Source: Megaustenia siamemsis (taxonomy: Eukaryota; Mollusca; Gastropoda; Stylommatophora; Ariophantidae). Taken from it: a DNA stretch of 64,000 bases. Positions 54,151-64,000 of the stretch are shown piece after piece. Location: contig JAVIAB010000059.1 in NCBI GenBank assembly GCA_032433765.1, positions 62,235,178 through 62,299,177 of the forward strand. The letters run 5' to 3'. The notes below the pieces were generated by a model. The model did not search any database. It was not told the origin of the DNA and was given only the letters and a program-made list of their open reading frames with translations. Position 1 is the stretch's first letter. Each line of letters begins with the position of its first letter. The translations under genes and the position numbers were made by a program.

Positions 54151-55625
54151 TGTATCAAGTCATTTAGATATAACATAACCACAATGAAGACATCCACTAG
54201 CACTATCAAACCATTTAGATATAACATAACCACAATGAAGACATCCACTAGTACTATCAAACCATTTAGATATAACATAACCACAATGAAGACATCCACT
54301 AGTACTATCAAACCATTTAGATATAACATAACCACAATGAAGACATCCACTAGCACTATCAAACCATTTAGATATAACATAACCACAATGAAGACATCCA
54401 CTAGCACTATCAAACCATTTAGATATAACATAACCACAATGAAGACATCCACTAGTACTATCAAACCATTTAGATATAACATAACCACAATGAAGACATC
54501 CACTAGCACTATCAAACCATTTAGATATAACATAACCACAATGAAGACATCCACTAGTACTATCAAACCATTTAGATATAACATAACCACAATGAAGACA
54601 TCCACTAGTACTATCAAACCATTTAGATATAACATAACCACAATGAAGACATCCACTAGCACTATCAAACCATTTAGATATAACATAACCACAATGAAGA
54701 CATCCACTAGTACTATCAAACCATTTAGATATAGCATAACCACAATGAAGACATCCACTAGCACTATCAAACCATTTAGATATAACATAACCACAATGAA
54801 GACATCCACTAGTAATATCAAACCATTTAGATATAGCATAACCACAATGAAGACATCCACTAGCACTATCAAACCATTTAGATATAACATAACCACAATG
54901 AAGACATCCACTAGCACTATCAAACCATTTAGATATAACATAACCACGATGAAGACATCCACTAGCACTATCAAACCATTTAGATATAACATAACCACGA
55001 CGAAGACATCCACTAGCACTATCAAACCATTTAGATATAACATAACCACGACGAAGACGCCCACTAGTGCTGCCAAACCATATAGATATAACATAACCAC
55101 GATGAAGACATTCACTAGTGCTGTCAAACCATTTAGTTATTAAAAACCACGATGAAGACGTTCACTAGTGCTGTCAAACCATTTATTTATAATAAAACCA
55201 CGATGAAGAATTCCACCAGTACTGTCAAACCATTTAGTTATAATAAAACCACGATGAAGACATTCACTAGTACTGCCAAACCATTTAGTTATAATAACAC
55301 AACGATGAAGGCATCCACTAGTACTGTCAAACCATTTAGCTATAATAAAACCACGATGAAGAATTCCACCAGTACTGTCAAACCATTTAGTTATAATAAA
55401 ACAAGGATGAAGACATTCACTAGTACTGGCAAACCATTTAGATATAACAGAACTACTGTGAAGATATCCGCTGGTACTGTCAAACCATTTAGATATAACA
55501 GAACTACTGTGAAGATATCAGCTGGTACTGTCAAACCATTTAGATATAATAGAACTACTGTGAAGATATCCACTGGTACTGTCAAACCATTTAACAAGAC
55601 TACGATGAATAAATCTACTGTCGTG
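54150..55625 (+). repeat. 51-bp minisatellite, 17-residue units with N-glycosylation sequon
   Basis: About 28 units of ACCATTTAGATATAACATAA CCACAATGAAGACATCCACT AGCACTATCAA. The plus strand is open as KPFRYNITTMKTSTSTI units (54025-55143), then shifts by one lost base near 55140 and is open again to 55628. Left units are near identical; right units differ strongly in DNA yet keep Y-N-x-T-T (x = I, K, N or R) throughout. The minus strand is also largely open. It lies antisense in LRR-2 intron 1. No signal peptide; coding status open. Confidence 0.95.
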
Positions 55626-55824
55626 TAAGGTAGGGATATAACAAAACAATACGACTAGGTATGGGTATAATAACGTATCAGGAAACGTGTGGCGATCAAC
55701 ATTTCACTCACGACAAACTTATACATGTACTATAGTCTGATCATATGTTCTGTCCGTCAGTACCGAGCTTCAGTGGGTTCTAAATGCAACATGCAATAGA
55801 GATGTAGGAGTTATGTCCACCTTA

Positions 55825-56110
55825 CTCGTTCTTCTACTTCTTCTATCCTTCCTCTATTGCCGTTGGCATCGAGGGGAGATACAATCTGCGATTCTTTGCT
55901 CTTCTATTGACCTCTTCTGGTGTTATTCCTCCTAGTGATTCTAGTATTCCCTTTATCCATCTCTTTCTCGGTCTTCCTCTCAATCTGGCGTTTTCGTAGC
56001 GTTTGTTTATGGCTCTTTGAGTGTTTGTTAGTTCTTTTTGTCTTGTTATGTGGCCGAACCAATTTATCTGTTGTTTCTTTATGTATTCGATGTTTAACCT
56101 TACTCGTTAA
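55825..56110 (-). mobile_element. LINE-D 3' fragment
   Basis: Minus strand IEYIKKQQINWFGHITRQ, KRYENARLRGRPRKRWIKGI, LESLGGITPEEVNRRAKNRR across one or two frameshifts. In LRR-2 intron 1. Confidence 0.75.
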
Positions 56111-56254
56111 ACTGTCTAAAAGCTTAAAGGATAAAATACTTGAGTGGTGTAATTTTTTATTATAAGATTTCAAATTTTATATAAAGTTATTCCGTTTAAT
56201 TTACAACTACTGTGATATCTAGTACAAGGTTAACCATGTAGGTACGAAACATAG

Positions 56255-56315
56255 TAAAATAGCGCTCCGTGGTAGCCAACCTTCGATGTGAAGACAGCAC
56301 TAAAATGAATGAATG
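56255..56315 (+). mobile_element. LINE-C 3' scrap
   Basis: AAATAGCGCTCCGTGGTAGC CAACCTTCGATGTGAAGACA GCACT, the last codons of LINE-C, ending about 30 bp before LRR-2 exon 1 (on its 3' side). Confidence 0.6.
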
Positions 56316-56348
56316 AACCTGTAATATATCTCTCTATATCCAGTATAC

Positions 56349-56431
56349 CTTAAATGGGCAACCATCGCCTTGTACAAGGGACGTCATCAATGCAAACAAG
56401 ATCAGTTCGGAAATCCCGATCATTCTTTGAT
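56349..56431 (-). CDS. LRR-2 exon 1 (signal peptide)
   Basis: The exon starts at the acceptor CCTAAG|ATCAAAGA; coding starts with the ATG at 56423. The 25 codons read MIGISELILFALMTSLVQGD then GCPFK, a signal peptide cleaved near Q18-G19 followed by the first cysteine of an LRR N-terminal cap. The donor is AAG|GTATAC (56349/56348), phase 0. The length (75 coding nt) and sequence (ELILxxLMTSLV) match LRR-1 exon 1 exactly. A 20-bp AT-rich tandem array begins within about 20 bp upstream of the acceptor. Confidence 0.8.
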
Positions 56432-56447
56432 CTTAGGAAATTAAAAA

Positions 56448-56880
56448 TATATATAATTAGGTTAAAATATATATATAATTAGGTTAAAATATATATAATT
56501 AGGTTAAAATATATATAATTAGGTTAAAATATATATAATTAGGTTACAATATATACAATTAGGTTAATATATATATAATTAGGTTAAAAAATATATAATT
56601 AGATTAAAATATATATAATTAGATTAAAATATATATAATTAGGTTAAAATATATATAATTAGGTTAAAATATATATAATTAGGTTACAATATATACAATT
56701 AGGTTAAAATATATATAATTAGGTTAAAATATATATAATTAGGTTAAAAAATATATAATTAGATTAAAATATATATAATTAGATTAAAATATATATAATT
56801 AGGTTAAAATATATACAATTAGGTTAAAATATATATAAATAGGTTAAAATATATATAATTAGATTAACATATATATAATA
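56448..56880. repeat. 20-bp AT-rich minisatellite, about 22 units
   Basis: AATTAGGTTAAAATATATAT with variants GATTAAAATA, GGTTACAATATATAC. Starts within 20 bp of the acceptor of LRR-2 coding exon 1, so it makes up the 3' end of the presumed 5' UTR intron. Confidence 0.95.
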
Positions 56881-56945
56881 TGTAGATAGAAGATTGTGGA
56901 AAGACATGATCGCCTACGCCAACCGGTATGGCACATGATGATGAT
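56876..56945 (+). mobile_element. LINE-A 3' scrap
   Basis: The last 20 codons only (VDRRLWKDMIAYANRYGT) and ATGATGATGAT. Confidence 0.8.
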
Positions 56946-57171
56946 AATTAAGTTAAATTGCTTGTATTATATTTTAAATACTAATTTAGAAAAGAAAATC
57001 TTAGTGATTGAGATTGAGAGTTGTTAAAATGAATGTACATTCTTATGTATTTTATATAAGGTTCTTTAAATACATGTTATTATTGTTGATGTCTACTTTC
57101 TGTTTTTATTTGGTTATTTGGTTATGGAATACTTTCTGTATTGTAATATGTGTGTTCTGCTTCTCTATCTT

Positions 57172-57860
57172 TCATCACCATCGAATGCCGTCTCCGCATT
57201 CAAGGATGAATACGATGGAGCGCAATTCCCTTCTGTCTCTTGCTTTTATGATGCATGTTGTCATAGGCTGACTGTTCCACCTTTTGATGTTATTCGTCCT
57301 TGTTAGTTTTGGTCTGCCTCTGCCTCTGTTACCCTGTATTTTCCCTTCCAATATTACTTTTAGTAGGCTTTTGTGTCTTTTAACAAGCTCTAAAAATGTC
57401 ATCTGTCTTGTTCTAATTGTGTTTAGTAGTTCTCTTTTAATTTTTAGTTGTTTTAAAACTTCACCATTTGTTCTCTTTTCTGTCCATCCAATTCTGCCTA
57501 TTCTTCTATAAATCCACATTACAAAGGCTTCAATATTCTGTTTTGTTTTCTTTTCTAATGTCCATGTTTATACACCATACAGGAATATTGAGAAGATATA
57601 ACATTTTGCTATTCTTAGTTTTAGCCCTAGTGTTATTTGTTTTGATGCTGGTATACTTTTCATGACATTAACATTAATTTGTTGCCATTCTTATGCTTTT
57701 GTTTATTTTAGTTTGGCATTTTCCATCACTGATTATAGTATGTCCAATGTAGTCATGGCATTGAACTGTCTCTATCTGGATAAATAGTGTCTCGTCTAAT
57801 GAACATTTTATATTGTTTTCAGCAACAAGTAATAGACAGAGAAAATCATGAGGCAAGACA
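57172..57860 (-). mobile_element. LINE-C copy
   Basis: Minus strand: IQIETVQCHDYIGHTIISDG (57674-57928 frame), then KSIMKSIPASKQ, TLEKKTKQNIEAFVMWIYRR, IGRIGWTEKRTNGEVLKQLK, ELLNTIRTRQMTFLELVKRH and GKIQGNRGRGRPKLTRTNNI. Frames are interrupted. Confidence 0.85.
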
Positions 57861-58403
57861 ACATCAGCAGAAGATAATAAATGAAATGTTGAAAACCTAT
57901 CATTAAAAGTTGACAAATAAAATAACAATATTGAACAACTTTATCATTAAAATAAGATAATTATCTGTAAAGAACTGTTTAAATATCATTAAAATGGAAT
58001 GAAAAAAAGATTACTGAAAGCAATATCAACAGAAGATACTTGTAATATTCTGTCGGAGAACAGTAATGAAATATGAAATAAAAGATGCTGCAGTGGGACA
58101 TACCGAGATTGATGTCCACATTTTAAAATGTACAAGTAAAAGTAATACAGATTTTGTCCAATAAATAGAATGAAAAAACATCCAGACAAAAGGAAATACT
58201 TTAAATTTAAGAAAGAAACTGCTGGAGAGAGGTTAATAAATACAATTCAAAATATTGCATCTACAACAAAATAACAAAACAAGGAGATTTAGTTAAGGGT
58301 AAGAAGATTGTTTGCGTAAGGGTTATTATACATTAGCAATAATACAGATGGATGCAAGTTTTATGAATAGTATTAGATATTTGGACAGAGACTTACGTAT
58401 TGA
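57861..58403. other. No gene seen
   Basis: A-rich sequence with no supported feature. Confidence 0.5.
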
Positions 58404-59040
58404 TGGGAGCCGCGATAGCTCAGTGGTTAGTGAACTGGGCTACAAAGGACAAGAGGTCGGGTTTAATTCTGATCCACGGCTTCCGGGTTCACACAACTTT
58501 AAATAGATACCGAATTTTATGGGAAATCAAACGGCATGGGCGTAATATCCGACCACATTACCCCAATATGCCGAAGGTATAAAGAAATTATGGTCATAAA
58601 CATCATATTCGTAGTCCCTGGACATGCGGGAGTACAGGGAAATGAAAGAGCGGACAGGTTGGCTAGTTGCGCTATCGTTGAGGACGGGCAACCAATGGAT
58701 CGGGAGGACATCATCAATGCCCTCCGAGAAGTGGGAAGAGCACAGGACTTCGACAAACACAGATCGAGGTCACTTATTCGGATGATGGAAATGGGAGCTA
58801 AGATGGGCACGGCCAGAAATGAGAAACTTAGTGGCCGTGTAAGAAGACTTATCAACCAACATAGAACTGGAGTCGTCAGTCGTTGGACACTGAGGGAATT
58901 GCTGAGGAGGGGATCTGAGCACCTATGGACATGTTCGGGGTGCAATCATGATGACCCGAAAATAACTCAATAACTCAATAACTCAAAAACACCATATTCC
59001 CTATACTCCATTTCGCGTGACGGGGCTATTTAGTTTACTT
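58404..59040 (+). mobile_element. SINE-1 copy split by LINE-K
   Basis: 5' part 58404-58610 (GAGCCGCGATAGCTCAGTGG to CATCATATTC) and 3' part 58987-59040 (CACCATATTCCCTATACTCC, GCGTGACGGGGCTATTTAG). The body is older (several changes) than most copies. Confidence 0.88.
58611..58986 (+). mobile_element. LINE-K copy nested in SINE-1, 13-bp duplication
   Basis: AAACATCATATTC (58598-58610) and AAACACCATATTC (58987-58999) flank 376 bp: VVPGHAGVQGNERADRLASC, RNEKLSGRVRRLINQHRTGV, LWTCSGCNHDDP, then AATAACTCAATAACTCAA. Intact frame but truncated at the 5' end. Confidence 0.92.
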
Positions 59041-59064
59041 TTACTTATTGCAGAAGATAGAGTA

Positions 59065-59257
<193 letters not shown>

Positions 59258-59394
59258 AATATGTAAGATAGAATCATCATCATTAAGTGTAAGTTGACAG
59301 ATGTGCTCACGTCTCTTCACCACTTTGTGTCAACAACTTGTATCAGGTCCGATGTTGACTTTCTGTTGAAGTGAGGGGGTGGGGGAGAAAAAAA

Positions 59395-60001
59395 GGGGTT
59401 GATGTAAGCATCTGCGACCTGCGGTACAACACCAAGGTTGGCTGATCATTAGCTGACCAAGATCTAGCATTTATACCATCTCGTTGGTCTTTCACCGGTA
59501 ACAGCCAGTGGCAGTGTTTCCTAGTGTTTGGCTTTTCGTGGATAGGCGCTGTACCACTGAGTACGGGTTCGATCCTGCTTCGGACCATATATTGTTCTTT
59601 GTTTCTTTTTTTTTTCCTCTTTTTGATTATTTGTCATTTTTTCCGAATGCTGTAAACATACCTCTTCCTCTGAATAAATTCGCTGATTATCGCCTCGGAA
59701 GTTTCCCCCTATAATAACATTCATTTATTATCATTTGTCTCCTGCGTTAAACAGGCTGGCTACCAGTGGCTAGAATAGCCGTGTTTTCTTGATTGGTGGC
59801 ATTTACTAATATAGAAGACTTAGTGTTGCCGTACCTTTAGGATGGACTAGTAGTTTCCTAACACAGCTTGGGACTAGACGAACTCCAACATATCCAGCAA
59901 AAGCTGGGAATGTCACGAAAGCCATTACTAAACGCCACACTCTGTGAGCAAAAGGGCACCCTGTCTACATCTGTTCGTGGCATGACATCAACAACAGCTT
60001 A
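59395..60001 (+). repeat. Interspersed repeat R5, copy 2, split by SINE-3
   Basis: 59395-59516 and 59749-60001 together match R5 at 49900 in reverse: GCGACCTGCGG, AGCTGACCAAGATCTAGCA; then ACAGGCTGGCTAC, AACTCCAACATATCCAGC, AAAGGGCACCCTGTCTACAT. Confidence 0.7.
59517..59748 (+). mobile_element. SINE-3 copy nested in R5
   Basis: CCACTGAGTACGGGTTCGAT box B region, T-rich spacer, GAATGCTGTAAACATACCTC, TTCGCTGATTATCGCCTCGG, TTTATTATCATTTGTCTCC. Most complete copy of this family. Confidence 0.8.
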
Positions 60002-60169
60002 AGTTTTCAGGTACATTGTTTCTTACCTTCACTTTATCTTTTCTTCTTTCAATGTTTCCTCACTTTACTTCATGTATTCCTTCTCTGTTACCTTTCAGTG
60101 GAAATAGCAAATGAAATGTTGAAATCAAAACTCTATTATGTGCATCTTGCATGGCAGTAAAGTAAAAAG

Positions 60170-60277
60170 TAAAGAACTCCGTCACGCCAAGTGGCGTATA
60201 GGGAATATGGTGTTAGTGACTATAATTTTTATAGACCTTCGACACATGATTTTTGGGGTAATGTGGTCGGTATTACA
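60170..60277 (-). mobile_element. SINE-1 3' half, reversed
   Basis: CCGTCACGCCAAGTGGCGTA to GTGGTCGGTATTAC, then abrupt change to LINE-A sequence. Confidence 0.85.
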
Positions 60278-60565
60278 ATACATATCGAAGAAACAATCAT
60301 CACCATCATGCAGCATGAAAATAAACAGGGCAAATCTGAAACAAGTGCAACGCGTCAAATACTTGGGCACAATAATAACATAGGATGGAAGATGCACCAC
60401 AGAAATAATAAGCAGAATAGCTCAAGCCAAAATAGCATTTTAGAAAAATATCTTATGCAACAAATCTATGTCAATAGAAATGAGAAAGAGAGTTCATCGG
60501 TGCTATATAGAACCAATTCTGACCTATGGAAGCGAATCATGGACAGTAGACTAACAAATGAAAAG
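60278..60565 (+). mobile_element. LINE-A 5' part, 3'-truncated
   Basis: SCSMKINRANLKQVQRVKYL GTIIT, then DGRCTTEIISRIAQAK-like shifted frames, MRKRVHRCYIEPILTYGSES, and loss of similarity at AGTAGACTAACAAATG. The only LINE-A piece showing sequence upstream of the other copies. Confidence 0.75.
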
Positions 60566-60962
60566 AGATCAAAATAAGGAGATAACATGAACATATCAGT
60601 ACAGAAATAGAATAGTTTGTTCATATCGGGCCGAAATCAACACATAAGGTAGAAATAACAACTATCCATGACTAGCGATTACCTCCCCTGCTTTTATTTT
60701 GCTCATAAATACATAGTTACGGTTTCTCTATTAATTGTTGTTCTTTAGAGTTTCTATATGTTTATTGTTTGTTTGCCACACAGTGTGAACCTGACGGAGG
60801 AGCGTTACTCTGAAAACAGCTACTATGATCCAGTGCTTGTGTTATCTCCTTACACCTTCATTATGTTAGTTTTTTTCCTTACTTATCGAGAAAAATAATT
60901 ATTAACTTTGATAAATACAACAATAATTATTAGCTTTTGATAAATACAAATATAATTATTAG
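60566..60962. other. No gene seen
   Basis: Includes a 35-bp near-tandem ATAATTATTAGCTTTTGATA AATACAA that resumes at 62085-62165, after the LINE-B copy. Confidence 0.5.
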
Positions 60963-60970
60963 ATTTTGAT

Positions 60971-62074
60971 AAATCATCATCCTCATCAAGTACCGGGCCT
61001 ACTGGCGTAGGTGATCATATCACTCCACAACTTTCGATCTCGACAGTTCTCTATCATCTCTGTCGTTGACCTTCTGCCAAGCAATTCTCTTAAGCTGTCT
61101 GGCATTTTCTCTCTTTGCTTCCCTCTATCTTTTCGTGCCTCAATTTTTCCAGTTGTTACAATATATTCCAGTTGTTCTCTTCTCATTACATGACCAAAAA
61201 TGTTGATTGTTTCTTCCTAATATTGGAAATATGGTATTCTCAACATTCTTCTGTTAAACCACATTTCTACAGACTCCAGTGATTTTCTTGTCTGTTGTCC
61301 TATTGTCCATGAATCACTTCCATATGTTAAGACTGGCTCTGCATAACATTTAAGAACTCTTTTAATTATTTCTATTGTCAAAAATGGATTGAATAGTGTC
61401 TTCCTCATTTTCTGGAAAGCTGCTTTTGCCTGAGCCATTCTGCATCTCACCTCTTTTGTACATCTACCATCTGAGGTTAACAAAGTTCCCAAATATTTAA
61501 ATTCATTTACCTGTTTTAATATTGTTCCACTTGTCTTTATTTTGCACTGAGGTGATGTCTTTTTCATTGTTGTTACCATTACTTCTGTCTTTTTGCTGTT
61601 TAGGCTAAGTCTTTTATTTTTGCTTTCTTTCACTATAATGTCCAACATTTCTTGTAACTCATTTTCACTCTTTGCGATTAAGACTGTATCATCAGCATCT
61701 ATCTATCTATTGTCCTTCTCGAGCCGAAGACGGCACTTAGGGCAGAACTACACTCTCAAAAACAGAAACCTGGCGTGCCACAGTGGCACATATTGCAGAG
61801 ATCACTGCTTCTAAAATGTATGGTTCTGTTTCCATAACAATGCTTTTTACAATGACAGCTTGTCACGCCATCGATCAACCTCCTTAGTCGCCTCTTACGA
61901 CATGCCTGGAAGGTCACAGTGTCACTATTCTTAACTTCCCACATAATGAAACCCCGGTAACACACGGGAGCATACCTTAGATTATTTATATTATGGCCTC
62001 CAATTGTTATTTCAGGCATGCCCCTTATGGATCTTAAAATAATCTCACTATAAATATTAAACAAATCTGGTGAC
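60971..62074 (-). mobile_element. LINE-B copy split by a SINE
   Basis: Minus strand: SPDLFNIYSEIILRSIRGMP, NNLRYA, then the insertion, DDTVLIAKSENELQEMLDII, SLNSKKTEVMVTTMKKTSPQ, GTLLTSDGRCTKEVRCRMAQ, RREQLEYIVTTGKIEARKDR, RDRKLWSDMITYASRPGT. ATTTTGAT at 60963-60970 and 62075-62082 is the probable target duplication. About 30 codons around 61230 are deleted. Confidence 0.9.
61699..61968 (-). mobile_element. 270-bp SINE sharing its 3' end with LINE-H
   Basis: Splits the RT catalytic codons of LINE-B (RYA|DD) with a 5-bp duplication AGCAT (61694-61698, 61969-61973). On the minus strand it has GTGTGTTACCGGGGTTTCAT, CATGTCGTAAGAGGCGACTA, and ends GCCGTCTTCGGCTCGAGAAG GACAATAGATAGATAG. The end resembles the LINE-H end GCCGGTTACGGCTCGAAAGG TCAATAGATAGATAG. 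Confidence 0.8.
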
Positions 62075-62237
62075 ATTTTGATTAATACAAAAATAATTAC
62101 TCGCTTTTGATAAAAATAAAAATAATTATTAGCTTTGATAATACAAAATAATTATTAGCTTTCCTAAGTATAAAATTAATATTAATTTAAAAACCAAGAA
62201 ACACACAAGCTAATGTATAAATCTAACAGTTACTTAC

Positions 62238-62317
62238 ATCTTCACAAAACTAAATTTCCTTATAATCAGTTTTCTCCGGCGTACAATCCCGGCGTGTCGT
62301 GACTAATAGTTCTGATA
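62238..62317 (-). other. Putative non-coding first exon of LRR-2
   Basis: The minus-strand segment ends at a strong donor AAGAT|GTAAGT and has stops in all frames, so it would be 5' UTR. A related segment lies at 37397-37470, in the same relative place upstream of LRR-1. Independently, both LRR coding exons 1 start with the same 8 bases (ATCAAAGA) straight after an AG acceptor, showing that a 5' exon must exist upstream. The transcription start is only estimated from the TATA-like site. Confidence 0.4.
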
Positions 62318-62343
62318 AGAATAACCTCTTTTTTTTACAAACG

Positions 62344-62351
62344 CTATATAG
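62344..62351 (-). promoter_or_regulatory. Candidate TATA box upstream of LRR-2
   Basis: On the minus strand the sequence reads ATTGGTCTATATAGCG: an inverted CCAAT next to TATATA. It lies about 30-35 bp before the start of a segment that ends in a donor at 62238 and that is conserved upstream of LRR-1 (37463-37485, where the same block reads ATTGGTCTGTACAGC). Conservation between paralogues and position support a core promoter, but it has not been tested. Confidence 0.35.
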
Positions 62352-62559
62352 ACCAATACGGAGGTTTTCACATTTTATCAACATTCTTAGACTTGTGAAT
62401 TGGTTTATTATTTTACAAATTCACATCACAGGGGAGATCTCATCAATTACAGACTGTTTTTTGATATGCGATGTAGATAATTCGACGAATAACTGTGTTT
62501 CATATGTTTGGGTTTGGAGACAAAAATGATGTCTTAACATCAACAAGCGCTATACATTT

Positions 62560-63030
62560 AAAAAAAAAATATTACGATACATATTTTTGGGAGGACTTGA
62601 AATTCTGGTCAATATAGCGGATAGGGGGACATGAACCATTATAGACTGTGTCTGAATAGTGTTCCTTGTTGCAGTTTCCTCATATTCCAAGTCGGACCTG
62701 CTCCCGGAGCTACTGAGTGTGCTCAAAGCTCACCGTGAGATGTGTGTTTCATCCGTTTTGATCGTGTTTCGATATTCTGATTGCCTACAATGAATGATGA
62801 TATTTTATGACGGTGAACATATTGCTGTCTTCACTTTCTGTGCGGTTTCGCCTTATGTCTTTTGGCGTGTGCTGAAACTGCTATGATGGAGACTGCAGCT
62901 ACCTTTATTTGTTTGAGAGATGAGATATTAATTCGGATGATTCCACTGGTACTGGCGGTTGAGCAATTATTGATTTTATTTCCTTTGCAGTGATATCGGG
63001 GCCTTCCATAACCATAACCATAAACACCAA
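62560..63030 (-). repeat. Interspersed repeat R3, copy 3
   Basis: Reverse R3 copy from AGCGCTATACATTT to GATATCGGGGCCTTCCATAA. Lies upstream of the putative LRR-2 promoter. Confidence 0.75.
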
Positions 63031-63109
63031 CTCTCTTTACATAGCCTATAGTTGCAGCGGCATCCAATAAGACAACAATTAAACTGTACATAATTAATAT
63101 ATTTCTGTA

Positions 63110-63860
63110 AGCTAATCTTCCTCTTCTTCTTTGCTCCTTCCTCATCTGACTTTCAGCGTCGAGGGGAGATATAATTTGCGGTCTTTTGTTCTTCTGTTCG
63201 CCTCTGCTGCTGTTATGTTTCCTAGTGCTTCTAATATTCCATCGATCCATCTTTTTCGTGGTCGACCCTTGATTCTGGTGTTCTTACAACGTTTGCTGAA
63301 GGCTCGTTTAGTTGTGTTTTGATCTTTCTGCCTCGTCACATGGCCAATCAATTTTATATGTTGTTTCCTTATATATTCTATGGTGGGGGCTATTTCTAGC
63401 TTTTTTCTCAGTTCTTCATTTCTGATATTATCTCTCAGACTGTTTTCTGTCATTCGTCTAACACATTAATATCAGCAGAGATTATTTTTCTTATTGTTCT
63501 TGCATCTAGGGTCCAGGTCTAGCATAGGTAGCACAACGTTGGGATGAAGATTATATTGTATAGTGCTCGTTTTGCCTCTAGAGTTATTTCCCTGTTGGAT
63601 AATAGTGGTGATAACTGTCCAATGATTCGACAGGCTTTGTTGCATCTTGATTCTATCTCTGCCGTTTGAGAATTATCGTTTGTCATTAGACTTTCTAGGT
63701 ATTTGAATTGCTCTACTTGTTTTAGTTGCCTGCCTTCTATGGTTATGTTAATGTGCTGTTTATGTTTGGAGACATTCATGACTACTGTTTTGTTGATATT
63801 GATTTTCATGTTGTATTTTGTGCCTGAGCTGTTGAGTTGGTTTAAGTGTTCTTGTAGGTA
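63110..63860 (-). mobile_element. LINE-D copy
   Basis: Minus strand YLQEHLNQLNSSGTKYNMKI, QLKQVEQFKYLESLMTNDNS, SPLLSNREITLEAKRALYNI, then [74 protein letters not shown]. Two main frames, one break near 63500. Confidence 0.88.
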
Positions 63861-64000
63861 ATCATCATTGCACTCTGAACATGTCCATAGGTGCTCAGAT
63901 CCCCTCCTCAGCAAATCCCGCAGTGTCCAGCGACTTACGTCTCCATTTCTGTGTTGGTTGATAAGTATTCTTATATGTCCACTAAGTTTCTCTCTTCTGG
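63850..64000 (-). mobile_element. LINE-K tail joined to LINE-D, runs off right edge
   Basis: Minus strand ERNLVDI then decayed NTEMETSV... and in frame LRRGSEHLWTCSECND, directly continuing into YLQEHLNQL of LINE-D as one open frame (63519-63914). Confidence 0.75.

Overview
This is animal nuclear DNA: AT-rich, with coding sequence only in short exons between long introns and very heavily filled with repeats. The retroelement families (several YADD/FADD-type LINE lineages, Penelope-like fragments), abundant tRNA-derived SINEs and the secreted lectin and leucine-rich-repeat (LRR) genes suggest a lophotrochozoan, most likely a gastropod mollusc. That placement is inference; the species cannot be read from the sequence. 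No prokaryotic system, CRISPR array or rRNA gene is present.

Host genes. All recognised host genes lie on the minus strand. (1) A secreted C-type lectin runs from a signal-peptide exon (17078-17168) through two carbohydrate-recognition-domain exons (7984-8078 and 3602-3692) and continues off the left edge. (2) A tandem family of secreted LRR proteins has three members. LRR-2 is intact (exons 56349-56431, 50913-51017, 46098-47375; about 485 aa). LRR-1 has the same three-exon structure (34657-34739, 32865-32972, 28062-29338), but a one-base deletion at about 28268 cuts off the C-terminal cap. LRR-psi is a decayed remnant at about 23310-24486, split by a LINE insertion. Related sequences upstream of LRR-1 (37.4 kb) and LRR-2 (62.3 kb) look like non-coding first exons with a promoter. 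Signal peptides, cysteine caps and the absence of a membrane anchor suggest extracellular recognition proteins; an immune role is inference.

Repeats. Everything else is mobile or tandem DNA. At least eight non-LTR families (called LINE-A to LINE-H here, plus LINE-K with an RNase H tail) are present almost only as 5'-truncated copies. Several have exact target-site duplications and (TGATGA)n tails. A tRNA-derived SINE of about 260 bp (SINE-1) has more than a dozen copies on both strands, and other tRNA-like SINEs occur. There is a 342-bp mariner-type MITE, a TTAA-flanked MITE family, a Penelope-like RT fragment and a 371-bp inserted element with a hammerhead-like motif. Nested insertions are frequent.

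Tandem arrays. More than ten distinct minisatellites have units of 12, 20, 26/89, 30, 39, 42, 42, 43, 51, 69, 77 and 79 bp. The 79-bp array arose inside a LINE coding tail. The 12-bp and 51-bp arrays keep long reading frames, and the 51-bp array keeps an N-glycosylation sequon in every unit even where the units have diverged.
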